Source: Sclerotiophoma versabilis
Taxonomy: Eukaryota; Ascomycota; Dothideomycetes; Pleosporales; Didymellaceae
Length of the DNA stretch: 64,000 nt
Direction of reading: 5' to 3'
Assembly (NCBI GenBank): GCA_012274445.1
Contig: JAAROD010000007.1
Span: 496,001 to 560,000 of the forward strand
Part shown: positions 42,274 through 53,300 of the stretch, in pieces
How positions within the stretch are numbered: the first letter of the stretch is position 1
How the letters are laid out: every line of letters begins with the position of its first letter
Position numbers and translations under genes: made by a program
Notes under the pieces: model-generated
What the model was told of the DNA's origin: nothing
Database searches by the model: none
The model's input: the letters and a program-made list of their open reading frames with translations, nothing else

Positions 42274-45200
42274 CTAGTATCTGCGGCCGTAGCTCTCCTC
42301 TCCATAGCTGCCGCCTTGGTAGCCACCTTGACTGTAACCACCTTGACCGTAACCACCTTGGCCATAGCCGTCACCCTCCTGCCTGCGGCCGCTGTACTCA
42401 TTGTCATCATCGCGGCGGCGGCCCTGGTGCTCTTCGCCAAAACCTTGCTGGGGAGGCTCGTCGCCGCCGCCAAAGCCGCCGGGCATCCTGTCATCGCCGA
42501 AGGACTCTTCATGGCGACGTCCTACATCTCGACCACTAGAGCCGTATGGGTCGCCTCCGTAGCCTGAAGATTCTTGACGACCATAGCTTTCTTGCTGGCG
42601 ACCATAGCCAGATGACTCCTGTTGGCGGCCGTAACCCGAGCTTCCGGGGCGTGCACCGTATTCGGAGCTTTCTTGTTGACGACCGTAACCGGATTGTTCT
42701 TGACGTTCGTATCCGGAACTTCCAGGACCACCACCATACCCGCCCTGGCTATCCTCACCGTACCTGCGCTCCTGTCCATAGCCACCAGCGTCATGCGATT
42801 GACCGTAGCCTGCAGAGTAGCGCTTGGGAGATGGACTCTTGCTCTTCTTGCGCCTGTGCTCCTGCTCGCGAGATCGCGAGCGGCGCCTGTACTCGCCGGA
42901 ACCTGAACGACGCTTGTCAGCATCGTCATCCGAGTCTTCGCCGCCACTACTGTAGTTCTTCTTTTTCTTCTTTTTCTCCTCTTTCTCGCGCCTCTTGCGC
43001 TCCTTCTTCTGGCGCTTCTCGTACGAGTCCTCGCCACCGGAATCATCGTCCGAATCGTCTTTCTTGGATTTGTGGGACTTACCGCGACGCCTGTTCACGG
43101 GTTAATTATCTTGCATCTAAATGAGGCATTTCTTGACTTACTCTTTCTCCTCATTGTAGTACTGCCCTTGCTGGTCGAAACCCTCGCGGCGCTCCTCGGA
43201 TTGCCACTCGTTGCCGCTCTGTACACGACGCTCCTCGCGGCGTTCATAGCCACCACCGCTGCTGTAGCTGGAAGTCTCAACCTTCTGCTGGTAGCTATAG
43301 GATCCGCCTTGCTCATCCTGCTCCTGGCGACGATATTCCTCACGGCGTCCACCACCGGGGTACTGAGTTTGCTGGTATTGAGCTTGACCGTAACGCTCAG
43401 GGTCACCTTCTGATGACTTGCTGTGATGACCTGATTCGGAGTAAGACTGGGTATAGGATCCATCCTGACCATAGCTCTGGTTGCTGCTGCTCTTCCGTTC
43501 GTTGCCGCCGAAAGCATCGCCAAGAAGTGAGCCGCCGACGCCGGCGACAAGACCACCAACAAGGCCTCCTAAGGCACCACCTCCAGCAGCTTCACTTGCG
43601 AGCTTAGCGACATGGTCGGTGGCCTGCTGAATTGGTACCTGGTTGGGGCCCTTGCCTCCCTTAACGTTGCCAAAATCGTTAGCCATGCCGAGAGGCTTGC
43701 CGCATCCGTGACCTTTGTCCTCGACCCCTGGCTTGTGATTGTCGCCACTCTGCACGCCACGGCGACTGAGTTTCTCGCGCAGTTCATCTTTGCTGTGTTC
43801 AGAGTGGCTGTCCCACCAGCTCTTCACGGTGCCGTACATGATGTTGCGGCACTGGTCAGAGCCGCGAACATTCCCACGTAGACAAGCAGGGTGATGGAAG
43901 ACACCATCGATGATACGGCTAATGGTCTCCTCAGGATCAGCTTGATCGTCCCAGCACTCAACGATTTGTGGCACCGCCCAGCTGAGGACGGCAGAAGCAA
44001 CTTTTCCGGCAGGCTCGTTCAGCAAGTTCGAGAAGTGATCCTTTGACAACATGGAGTGCGTTGGGTCAGTCGAATCATCATCGTTGAATACGATGTGCTG
44101 CTTCTCGCGAGAACTGGCAATGACCTCAGATGAGCCTTCCTCAAGTTCAGTTTTGACCTGACTCAAGATAGGAAGCACGTAGGGAGCGAGCAGGCTGAAA
44201 ACGAAAATTGTGACCTGATCCTGGACTTGTTCGATAAGCTCAGGAAGTACAGGAATCTTCTCAACAAACTCGGAGATAGCCTGCATGATCTCATCGTGAA
44301 ACTCCATGATGGGGTAGATCTGCTTGACCATTTCGCCCACCTGCTGAGTGAAAGCTTCGGGCTCCTTCGGTGTAACACGCAGGTTGCCCATGGCGGCAGC
44401 GTTGGCGTTTGAATCAAGCTCGTCGGCCTTGCCAGCCTGGTCCTTGCCGCCGAAGATGCCGTCAGGAAGCTGGCTCAGCAGGTCCTTGATTTTGCTCTTG
44501 TTCTCTGCCCTGTCGGCGTTCGTGATGGCGCCTTCAAGTTCCTGCAACTCGGACTGTGTAGCCTTGTCGGTAATCTCGCCGCAAACGGAGTGCAAGAAGT
44601 CGACTCCACCAAAGGTACCAGTGACAATAGGGTAGACCTCCTTACGGGCCTCACGGACGTGGAAGCGAGCGTTGCGTCCAACGTGAGGGAAGATATCCTG
44701 CTCTCCCATCTCGATCAGAGCAAGCTCAGTGTAGTTCGAGTGCGCCGAGTAGTCTTCCAAGCAGTGAGTAGCAGTGCCGAGGAGGCGAAGAGCTTCATAG
44801 AAGTCGGGACCACGTCCGCCAGAGCGACGACCAAGATCAATGCAGCGCCTCAGCAGGTCGCGGACCATGCCGGCTGACGTAGTGATACCTAGGTCCTCAG
44901 ACGCAATGTAGTTTTTGAGACCGGTGCGCTCATCTACGCTCAGCTCGCGGCGCTCGTCAACAGGGCCTCGCAGGCGGCGGTCGTAGTCACGGGCATCGAG
45001 GTTATCGGCGTAGTCTTTAGGATTCTACAGCGTCTCAGTTTGTGGTCTTGAAGTTTGAAGGGCCAACTTACATCGATGTGTTCCTCAGGGCGGTAGCAAC
45101 CCAGCCTGTCCCTAGTGACTTCAAACTCCTTGGTACCGTATCCAAAGCTGAGGAAGCCAAGGACCCAGAGCAAGATACGGATGGCCTCAGCAGACACCAT

Positions 45201-45479
45201 CTTGACGGTGCCCACATCGACGGCTTGCGAGTAGTCGCGCAGCCAGTTGCCGAAATAGACGCGCTTGACATCCATCTTACTAAACTTCTTGCCTGTATGG
45301 CTCGAGATCAGAAGGGTAAGAAGTGTGTCCTCGATATCTCCATGACGCCAGTTCTGCCCCTCAATGACACTTAGGCTGGCAATGTTACCAGCGCCGAAAG
45401 CATGGGTAGGGCGGGCCCAGAAAACGAGCAGGAGAAGGCATGGCAGCCAGATGTCGCTGAACATAAGCTTCGGCGGCAT
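42274..45479 (-). CDS. het-C: HET-C heterokaryon incompatibility protein
   Basis: Three exons, 45479-45072, 45024-43142 and 43090-42274, encode 1035 aa. A signal peptide (LPCLLLLVFWARPTHAF) leads into the HET-C domain: FGAGNIASLSVIEGQNWRHGDIEDTLL, YFGNWLRDYSQAVDVG, HCLEDYSAHSNYTELALIEMG, and a long helical region to about 560. After a Gly-rich hydrophobic stretch (about 605-635) the protein becomes a Tyr/Gln/Ser/Arg-rich tail. The last exon adds about 270 residues: first a dense Lys/Arg/Asp/Glu block with SRSRE and SPSPKR, then GSSGYGRQQES and YGQGGY repeats. HET-C homologues control vegetative incompatibility in Neurospora, where a variable domain near the N-terminal third determines allele specificity; they are linked to the plasma membrane or septum. 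If the last intron is retained, a stop follows at once, giving a 764-aa form without the basic/Gly-rich tail. Confidence 0.9.
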
Positions 45480-47034
45480 CGTGCTTGCTGTTGTGGGTTT
45501 TGCTGTATGAAAATGGTGGTGTAGGTATTAATGTAAGGAAAGCTCTCAGGTGTCGGTAAGCTGCCTTGTTCGCGCTAAGGGTGGGTTTCAGCTTCAGCTC
45601 CAGGTTGTGATGGCGGGGCAGAGCGCTGACGTCACGTGCGGTTTCATGTGCGATCTCATGTGTTATCTACGGAAAGAGAAGCTTGAATTGAAGCATCCTC
45701 AACCTGCTGTTACCCTGCATTATATCGAGATGATGAGAAGACATTATACAAGTGTGTATATATGTTCAATTTCTCCAGAGTTTAGCGAGGGCGGGACCTT
45801 GAACGCGTCTTTGTCTGTTTAGACCCTGAAAAGGGACGCGGACCTAAAGTAGCGTGACGATGCCAGCACTTTAGAGCAGAAGCTACTAACGGTGCCGAAG
45901 GTTCCCTGTGGATTACATATAGGGTATAGCTTCCCATGCGACTGTGCTTTTTTGCTCTCTCCGTTCTTACCTTTTGATACATGCCTCTTGTGGGACGGCG
46001 GCGATAGCATCCCTCACGGGCACAATCTGGTCAATGAAGCAGCTTTGGAACAGCGGCCCAGTCACACATAAGATTATTGAGTCAATATTTATCCGGATCG
46101 ATCCTTGTTCACCTACGCTAAAGATATTATGTCAGAAGGAGGCTCTGGTATTTACCACATAGGCTGCTCGGTACAGCAGCGATAAGGCGACTCTGACAGC
46201 GTGCTCAGTAATGTTTGATGGACCGTATCTTCACCAGCTGGTGGTTAAACACCTGTGCGAATCGTACGTTGAGTTGCAATCATGACTAAACACATTCCTG
46301 CATATCAGCGGCAAGGGGTCGGTCGGTGAAGCTCAACACGCCATTACCACAGTCATGGGAAACGGGAATCGCGAGATCATACGGGCAGGAGGTGTCAATC
46401 GCAATTGACAAATAATCAGATGGGATTTGTTGACAAAGTATTGTGCGCTAATCAATGGTAGTACAGCCGACGAGGCGAGGTGCCAAGACAGATACTGACT
46501 TTGACATGATCGTCACACTCGCACACAGCAACTAAAATGACTGGTCCAGCAACTGCTCTCGTTGCATTTTGAAGACTGTGTAGCATCGATGTGGGCTGAT
46601 TTGGTCACTCCCGCTGTCAGATAATGCTGTGCTTTGAGTACCCTGTCTGTCAACATCTCACTTCTGCGAGGACCCGTCAACTGACAGGATGGTGACAAGA
46701 CGCCCAATCCACGTTGCCTAAACGGCTTCGTGTAGCGTATGGGATAGTCTTACTGCAAATGTATTGCCAATGTCGTGAGACCCGCGCCCTGCGCTGTAAC
46801 AGTCGCTCAGAGCGGGCTGGTGTAACAAGGAAGAAGCAACGCTAGGGTAGATGCATTTTGACAGCGGCGTACAGCGCCCGGAAGAGATTGAGTGACATAT
46901 GCAAAGTGGGCTGTTTCGATCCCCAAATTTTTCCTCTGTTACAGCAGGTAGGGCTGTAGCTGTCAATCGCGTGCAGTTGCTTGTTTTTAATGTGCCCATT
47001 CAGCGTGCGGACTCCCCAGTCCTGTTTCGGCTCT
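45480..47034. other. 1.55-kb intergenic region, HET-C promoter
   Basis: This is the 5' flank of het-C and 3' flank of MDM12. A CRE/E-box composite lies close to het-C. Small frames on both strands match nothing. Confidence 0.4.
45627..45638. promoter_or_regulatory. composite CRE (TGACGTCA) and E-box (CACGTG)
   Basis: TGACGTCACGTG combines a perfect CREB/ATF palindrome with an overlapping CACGTG, 148 bp before the het-C start codon. Fungal AtfA/Atf1-type bZIP factors bind the first, bHLH factors the second. That either is used here is inference. Confidence 0.45.
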
Positions 47035-48324
47035 TCAAACAAGGAATGTCCAAAAGCTTGGATAGACAAACTCATCTTCAAAGATGCGCCTGACCTGTTC
47101 CAGGACAAACGACTCCACCTTTCCTACGTTCTTGAGCACCTGTTTGCCGCTACCTTGACCTCCGATTTCGCTCTCCACTTTGATATTCTCTAGCAGACCG
47201 CCAATCTTCAAGCGCTGCGCAAGGTTTGATCCTTGTCCCTGTGAGTCGGTTTGGAGAGACTCGCGACCAACCAGCGCGTCTGCATCATCAGGCGAGAGGA
47301 AGCAGAAGTGAGCCCTCTTCTTGATGTACGCCAGGATGGCCACTCCATCAAATGTAAGTCCGGTGATGTTAAGCTTCAAAGGAATGCCCACGAAGCTTGG
47401 CATGGGGTAGTCCAGGAGAATTTCGGCGGTTAATGATATCTTGATGTCTCCGCAGTATTGCACATGTGTCACAACCTGAAGGTCCTCTGGGCTCTTCTCC
47501 CGCATGCGGGGCGGCGTCGGCGAAGGTGTTCTCTCGTAGCTGTGCTGTGAAGAGGAGTCATTTGAATCGGCAAGGGAGCTTCTCCTGTCCTCGTCATATT
47601 TATGCTGTGACGAAGGTCGCGTGCTGGGATCTGGGTTCGATTGCGGCGTCAGCGTCAAGGAATTCATGGACGCAGCATGATGAAGACGCTTGTTGGTCGG
47701 TGTTTTAGGCCGGCCGTTAGGGTTATCAAGCCAGCCCTGTATTTGTGCACCAGCTACAGCAGCTAGAGGTGTCGTAGCACCAGAGAGACCTGCACCTAAT
47801 GGGAGGTGGAAGTAGTTGAGGTTGGAGGTACCGCCGGGAATACCTGGTGTGGAGACCCTTGGGAACAGATGAGCCCCCAGCTGTTCATTGGGATGTCGGA
47901 AAGCAGTTGGTCTCGTGTTAATGTAGGATGGCGCTATACTTGGTTGTCTGGAGACACGATCTTCGATGTGGCATGGTTCTCTGCCTGCATGTCGCACATG
48001 GCGGTCCTTCGACGACGAATGTTTCAATTGCTCATTGATGGCATTGTGGCCATCAGCCGGCTCATCAGCGCCATCAATATCTTCTTCCTCGTCAGAGCAT
48101 TCTTCATCTTCCTCGTAAAAGTCTGGCAGGGGATCGCAAATATCCTTGATCTCGATCACTGGAGGCACGCTGCCAAAATCGAACGAGTGAACGTGGACAG
48201 AGCGAATGAACCTCGGTAATGTCACCTGCTGAAATCGGTCGTGAATAAATGCGCGTATTTTCTCTGCACGGGCGGAGCCATCTGCACCGCCCGTGATGGT
48301 GTCCCAGTTGATATCAACTGACAT
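47035..48324 (-). CDS. MDM12: Mdm12, ERMES tether subunit (SMP domain)
   Basis: A single exon of 429 aa starts at ATG 48324, giving the conserved N-terminus MSVDINWDTITGG. The SMP lipid-transfer domain is split by a long Ser/Pro-rich insertion: the first part is RAFIHDRFQQVTLPRFIRSVHVHSFDFGSVPPVIEIKDICDPLPDFYE, and the second begins at about 300 (LQVVTHVQYCGDIKISLTAEILLDYPMPSFVGIPLKLNITGLTFDGVAILAYI) and runs to the C-terminal FEDEFVYPSFWTFLV. Mdm12 bridges Mmm1 in the ER membrane and Mdm34/Mdm10 in the mitochondrial outer membrane and moves phospholipids between them. Length and the insertion with SPTPPR motifs are usual for filamentous ascomycetes. It is intronless here. Confidence 0.96.
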   Translation of the reverse strand: MSVDINWDTITGGADGSARAEKIRAFIHDRFQQVTLPRFIRSVHVHSFDFGSVPPVIEIKDICDPLPDFYEEDEECSDEEEDIDGADEPADGHNAINEQLKHSSSKDRHVRHAGREPCHIEDRVSRQPSIAPSYINTRPTAFRHPNEQLGAHLFPRVSTPGIPGGTSNLNYFHLPLGAGLSGATTPLAAVAGAQIQGWLDNPNGRPKTPTNKRLHHAASMNSLTLTPQSNPDPSTRPSSQHKYDEDRRSSLADSNDSSSQHSYERTPSPTPPRMREKSPEDLQVVTHVQYCGDIKISLTAEILLDYPMPSFVGIPLKLNITGLTFDGVAILAYIKKRAHFCFLSPDDADALVGRESLQTDSQGQGSNLAQRLKIGGLLENIKVESEIGGQGSGKQVLKNVGKVESFVLEQVRRIFEDEFVYPSFWTFLV

Positions 48325-50250
48325 TGCTGTTGACGCAGCGAGGGTTAACAAAGGAGAAACGCATCCACCAATTGCCCAATGGGGAAGCGACCACCGAGCA
48401 CAGGAAAAATGACGACCGAACTGCCGACCACCGAGCACCAACGACATCGCTTCCCCATCGCACCATTCAACAAGGTCCATGTCATGCAATAGATGTGATT
48501 ATGCACCTGTGTCTGCATGGTCTCCCTGTCCGACATGTGTCTCCCTCTGCCGATGTCATAGACCGCCCCGCGAAACGCACGTGCATCGAAAACGGCTGTG
48601 TTGCAACGACATCTACATCATGGGGGAGTTGGAGCCGCATGGCGTCTCTGCATCGCTCATGTCTGAACGCCCATGTTGCAGATCACCGTTGAACCAACCT
48701 ACTAGAGACAAACTGTAGATGACCGAGCAAGGGACACACAGGCGCACATGTAAGCTCGGGCCGGGCTGGCGGCAGAAGACGTGTGCTGCATTATCCAAAT
48801 AGGCGCAAATTGAATCATCGGACCATTCAGCACTTCCAAGAGCTAGACTTCCATCGATCTGCACCGATTGCAATTGCCGAACAGACCTGGGCTTAGTACC
48901 GGTGGTTTACAATGTGTCTTGTTTACCATTCTCTACAATAGGCATTCCTGAGTGTCATACCACATCTTCATGAACGTTGGTGAGAACCCCTTCTCGAGAA
49001 TCAAAACTGCATGAGACCAGATTGGGAAGCTTGTGCATATCGACTCCGCATGTATCTCATTCTCGGCTACGTGGAGATCATTCCAGTCTTGTATACAGCA
49101 AGCGCCACGCCGCAGGGCCACATGAAAGCCCAATGTCCTTGCAGCTTTGGGCTCTGTTCCCGAAAGGGCAGCTTGAAGAGAAGGTTTTGGCCAGCCTTGT
49201 TGCTTGGCAATTGCCGGATCATGTTTGAGCGGGAAAAGACTGAGGTGTAGGTTCGGCTCGTCCCTTCTCGGTACGTGAGGGCATTGCGAGGTCGAATGCC
49301 ACTCCTCGGACCGAGCCCCTGGGCTATCATTGCCTGAGGTGACCGCATGGAGGCAGTGAGCTCGCCCTGAACCAACAAAACAAATTCGACACGTCTCCAG
49401 CTTGAGTGATGTAGTCAGACTTGGTATCTGGACTGATGCTGCTGAACGACTGGAACGGCAACCCTACGGAGGTAGGACGGCAGGTCTAGCTTCGAACTCT
49501 TGCTCGTGACTGCAATTGTCGTACACAATCGGGAGGGGTGTTAATAACGTTGCTTGGCGAGAAACGTTGGTGCATACTGTATGGCAGATCAGCTTGGCTT
49601 GATTGGTCTCGATTCAGCATTCCGCAAGTTGGCGCGATGCACAGCGGTTGAAGTATGGCTGCCCAGGTCCAGAGCGGTCGAGCTCCTTCTTGGGCGCGTT
49701 TAAATTAGATGACTTGTTTGTGTCCGACTGCCTTCCTCGTCTCATGGCTTCATATAGCCAGGGACCGCAAATAAAGATATGGTGGTAAAGATGGCGAAAC
49801 GGCGAATGAAAGATACCAACAGAGTTCTCTGTCTGCGCATCGCGCAACCAAATTAAGGTAGGCCCGTATCCAAAGGCGAGGAAAGAAATGCAAAGTAATA
49901 CAAGGTGGGAAGTGCCATGCAACACCAACCTGTATTCCAAACGCCGGACTCGCAATGTCCAAGGTCCAAGTTATCCCAATGCCCGTTGAACGCCAATACT
50001 TTTGTTCCCGTGACGCCGTAAAATGCAGCCTGTAGCTTGAGCGGTGACTTAGAAGCTCGTTGTGCCCAGGAGTGAGAGATCGAGCGACGCATGCGCATAT
50101 GGACAGCCTGCGGAGTAACAACAGACGGCGGTCTGAGTGTCACCATCCATCACAGGAGATCGTCTGGATAAAAGCTGTGGTGGGACACTGCAGGGTAGAC
50201 TTGTCAGATACATGTGACGTGGGCAAGGCCTGAGAGAAGGGTTCGTACCT
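48325..50250. other. gene-poor stretch, left part
   Basis: This contains the MDM12 5' flank and about 1.9 kb of sequence in which I recognise no gene. Open frames are below about 125 codons, overlap on both strands and have the composition expected by chance. Confidence 0.45.
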
Positions 50251-50397
50251 CTACCGGTCACAGCTATCACACTTCTCGTCGTGCTTGACCGTCTTGACAT
50301 TTGAGACACCGCAGTTTGCACTTCTCGATGCAGCGCACGGGGCCTTGTCTGTAGTCGAGTGGCCGCAGCCGTACTGGTGTACGACCTTGGTGCACAT
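50251..50397 (-). CDS. small Cys/His-rich protein, MCTKVVH family
   Basis: A 48-aa reading frame starts at ATG 50397. Its pattern (MCTKVVHQYGCGHS, KAPCA, ANCG, TVKHDEKCDSC) resembles short, widely conserved but unnamed fungal proteins that begin with MCTK(I/V) and carry a CGH motif and regularly spaced Cys/His, probably binding zinc. The frame ends TGTGACCGGTAG; the string CCG|GTAGAG at the end could be a splice donor, so the gene may continue in a second exon, but I could not find a convincing one. An upstream extension of the same frame to 50556 is Pro/Arg-rich and likely 5'UTR. Function is unknown. Confidence 0.55.
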   Translation of the reverse strand: MCTKVVHQYGCGHSTTDKAPCAASRSANCGVSNVKTVKHDEKCDSCDR

Positions 50398-53300
50398 ACT
50401 GGCGAGAATAGGCGAGGAAGGCGCGTTGCACGGCGGGCGGCGCCTTCTGCGGGCAGCGCTGAGGTCGTGGAAGAGGAAGGCGGGGTGGAGGGTGGGCGCG
50501 CTGATTGGTCGGGCAGCAGGGGAGCTCCTGCTGAGTTCGTCGCAGACGGAAGGCACTCGTGGGACTGAGACAGAACAATGCCGAGCGCGGCTCGACGAGA
50601 CGCAGAATGCTGGCAGGGTTGGCGTCTGGCAGGAGATGGGACGGAAGCTGGGGCTTCACGAAGGGCAGCGGGTTGTGGAGCAGCAGGTCAAGGTCGCTTG
50701 CCAGCTAGATGTGCAGCCGAGCAGAGCAGTGACAAATGAAGCGTTGCGGGAGACAGTGGTAGGAGCGTTCCAAAGGGGGCAGCCAGGGCAGCAAGACAGT
50801 TTTATAAGACAAACATCGCAGCGTGCCGGACTGACGGTACCTCTCGAAAGCTGTTAGATTACTGCCGCTGCCGTTTGCAACGAGAGTGCGACGGTCGTGT
50901 ACAGCCGTTGGCTCCGTCCGGAAAGGCAAGGACTGAGGTACATAGCGGAGCGTTAGCCTTTCACGCCTATGCAGGCAGGGATTGTGCCTGCCAGGATCAT
51001 CCCGTCTGGCGGCCAGCGTCTGCTGCACGCCGCTCCGCCCAATCGCAGTACCTGGACGCGCAAAGGCACTCTATCTTTCGACGTCTGCCATGCAGCGTGC
51101 TGCTGCTCCTCCCTCGTTCACCGCGTCCGCGCCCCTCGCGCGCAGCGACCTCGACCGCAATGATCAGGGTCTGCTGGGCACGGCGGCATTCGAGCAGGAA
51201 ACAGCCGGTGCGCCAGTGACCGATACTCTCAAAGACCGGGGGGTTCAAAATGCCGCTGTCACGCACAACCAGTTCTCCAGCCCATCACATGGCAGCCCGC
51301 GCTTGATAGGAGCTCTCTCGCTGGCCATGCAAACGCTATGCCGCGCTCTAGCACGCAGATCAAGCGGAAGAGAGCCCGCCCACGCCTGTCGCGCACGCTG
51401 GTGGGCCGACCGCTGCCAGCATCAACGGCAGGGCTGATGAATTAGTGAATCAACCCCATGCGGAGCAGCAAACGCTGTGGAAGCATACATCCTTGAGTGT
51501 ACTGCAATGGCCATCTGTGTGTGGGCCAGGCAACTCGGGCAACAGCAGCCGCTGCTTGTCCAGTCTCGATTGAGCCTCTCATGGCATTCCGTGGCTTATC
51601 CTAAGCGTGTTCCTGCATCCCCAGTCCAGGTTGCCGCACGAACTGCTTCACCAGATGCAAAGGATGAGGAGGCTACTCTCGAAGCATTACTCGTCCGGCT
51701 GAGGATGGTGTGCACCCCTGGTCCGGCCTGCATCCACACATGGCACCCTGGTCGCTGCACAGGGTCTCTTGTTGAACATGACAAACAATGATCGAGGGGA
51801 AATCCATCACAGTGATGTGTTGTGGCAGGTCCGACATGTCAACAGAATCGGGTGCAACCATTGACGGCAACAAGGGCTGTCCTTGCATAGGCTCAGCGCA
51901 CGGTCTAGGACAGCTGCATACAGACTGGCGACGCGTGAAGGGTGACGACAGTCTCCAGAATCCTTCTCGATGTGGCACCTACTAAGCAAACACCGAAATT
52001 GAGCACGGAACGGCCAGATCAGTTCTTGCTGGCCTTCCATTACGAATTGCTGTCGATGCCGACACTCACCTGTCGAGTCACATCTGACAAAGACTACCAG
52101 GTTTGCTTGGTTGACAGCAGTATCACGAGGCTGCCAATTGAGTGTATACACTTAGGTTGCATGTTCGGGAGGGTCAACGTTGCATGTCGTTGGCCAAACA
52201 AAACTCACTGACGTGTCTGCTGGCTCCACATCCTTCAGGTCAGAGCGTATGCGGCAGGATAGGAGACGGGCTATCTGCACCAATCTCATGTCTCAAGAAA
52301 ACCTTTTGTGGACATAATTTCAAGATACAAACGCAGCTCGGCATATGCTGTGTCGCCTGTCACTTCTCGCTTCATGTACCTCAACGGCGGCAGGGGTGTC
52401 AGACCACTTCTGAAAGCGCTCTAGCTCATCGGCCCGGCGTGACACGAGCAGCTCGGACACAGGAGTCTCGCGCCGTCGACGACAAAAGACCACTACCTGC
52501 AGTCTCGCGCTTGCGAACGTTACGAGGCCAGAAGACGGCGCATAGCCAGCAGCGCCGAGCACTTGCAGCAGGCGAACGAAGGCATAGCGCGGCAGCTCCA
52601 AAATGATCGACGCTCTTATTCTGGCTCCGTACTGAGCTCCACCTGGCACAACGATGGGACAATCCGCAGCTTGGCTCTCCTTGTCATGCTGCAAATCTAT
52701 CCGGATATACGAAAGCTAGTCCGTACGGTTCCGATGTTCGACCTGTCATGCAAAATTGCTTAACTTTCGATTCTCTTGCCAGTGTGGCGATGTTTGATTG
52801 TTATTTGGTGAAGTGCAGACATGACGATCCTCGATTGATCTTCAAACTTCAAGTTCGCGCAGTGGGGTCTCAAGTTGAAACCACGAACCACCCAATTGGG
52901 CTTCTTTCGAAACTATTTCCAGACGAATCGATCTCCCAAAGTGGATTACGCAACTGAACAGTGCCTCGGCTCTACACATGCTCCCAGATTTTTCGGTTCT
53001 TCTACGGACAAAACCGTGTTCTGCTTCGGTCTATTGTTTGCACCGAATCGCTTCCAACGGCGGTAAAGAGTTCAATGGCACCAAAAACCACAAGAACCGA
53101 GTACGACCCCGGCATTGGGACTACAGAGAATCTGCAACACACCGGCATAAGACCAGAGGGTTATCTCGAGGCGTACGCGAATGAAGTGCCAGTAGTCAGC
53201 TCAAAAGTGACAAGTGCTTTTGGACAATCGTCACGACTGCCGAAGCGGCTTTCCTCATCTGTAACTGATTGATGTATCGAAAGTAGTTAACGTCGTTCGC

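Noticed and set aside
42274..43098. Separate Gly/Tyr-rich gene downstream of HET-C
   Set aside because: A canonical GTAAGT donor and a CAG acceptor join it in frame to HET-C, whose family normally ends in a Gly-rich region; the apparent Met lies inside the intron.
50230..50270. tRNA B-box-like GGTTCGTACC
   Set aside because: No matching A box, acceptor stem or anticodon arm could be laid out around it.
50285..50857. 190-codon plus-strand frame opposite the small Cys-rich gene
   Set aside because: The minus strand at the same place carries the recognisable MCTK/CGH pattern; the plus frame has none.
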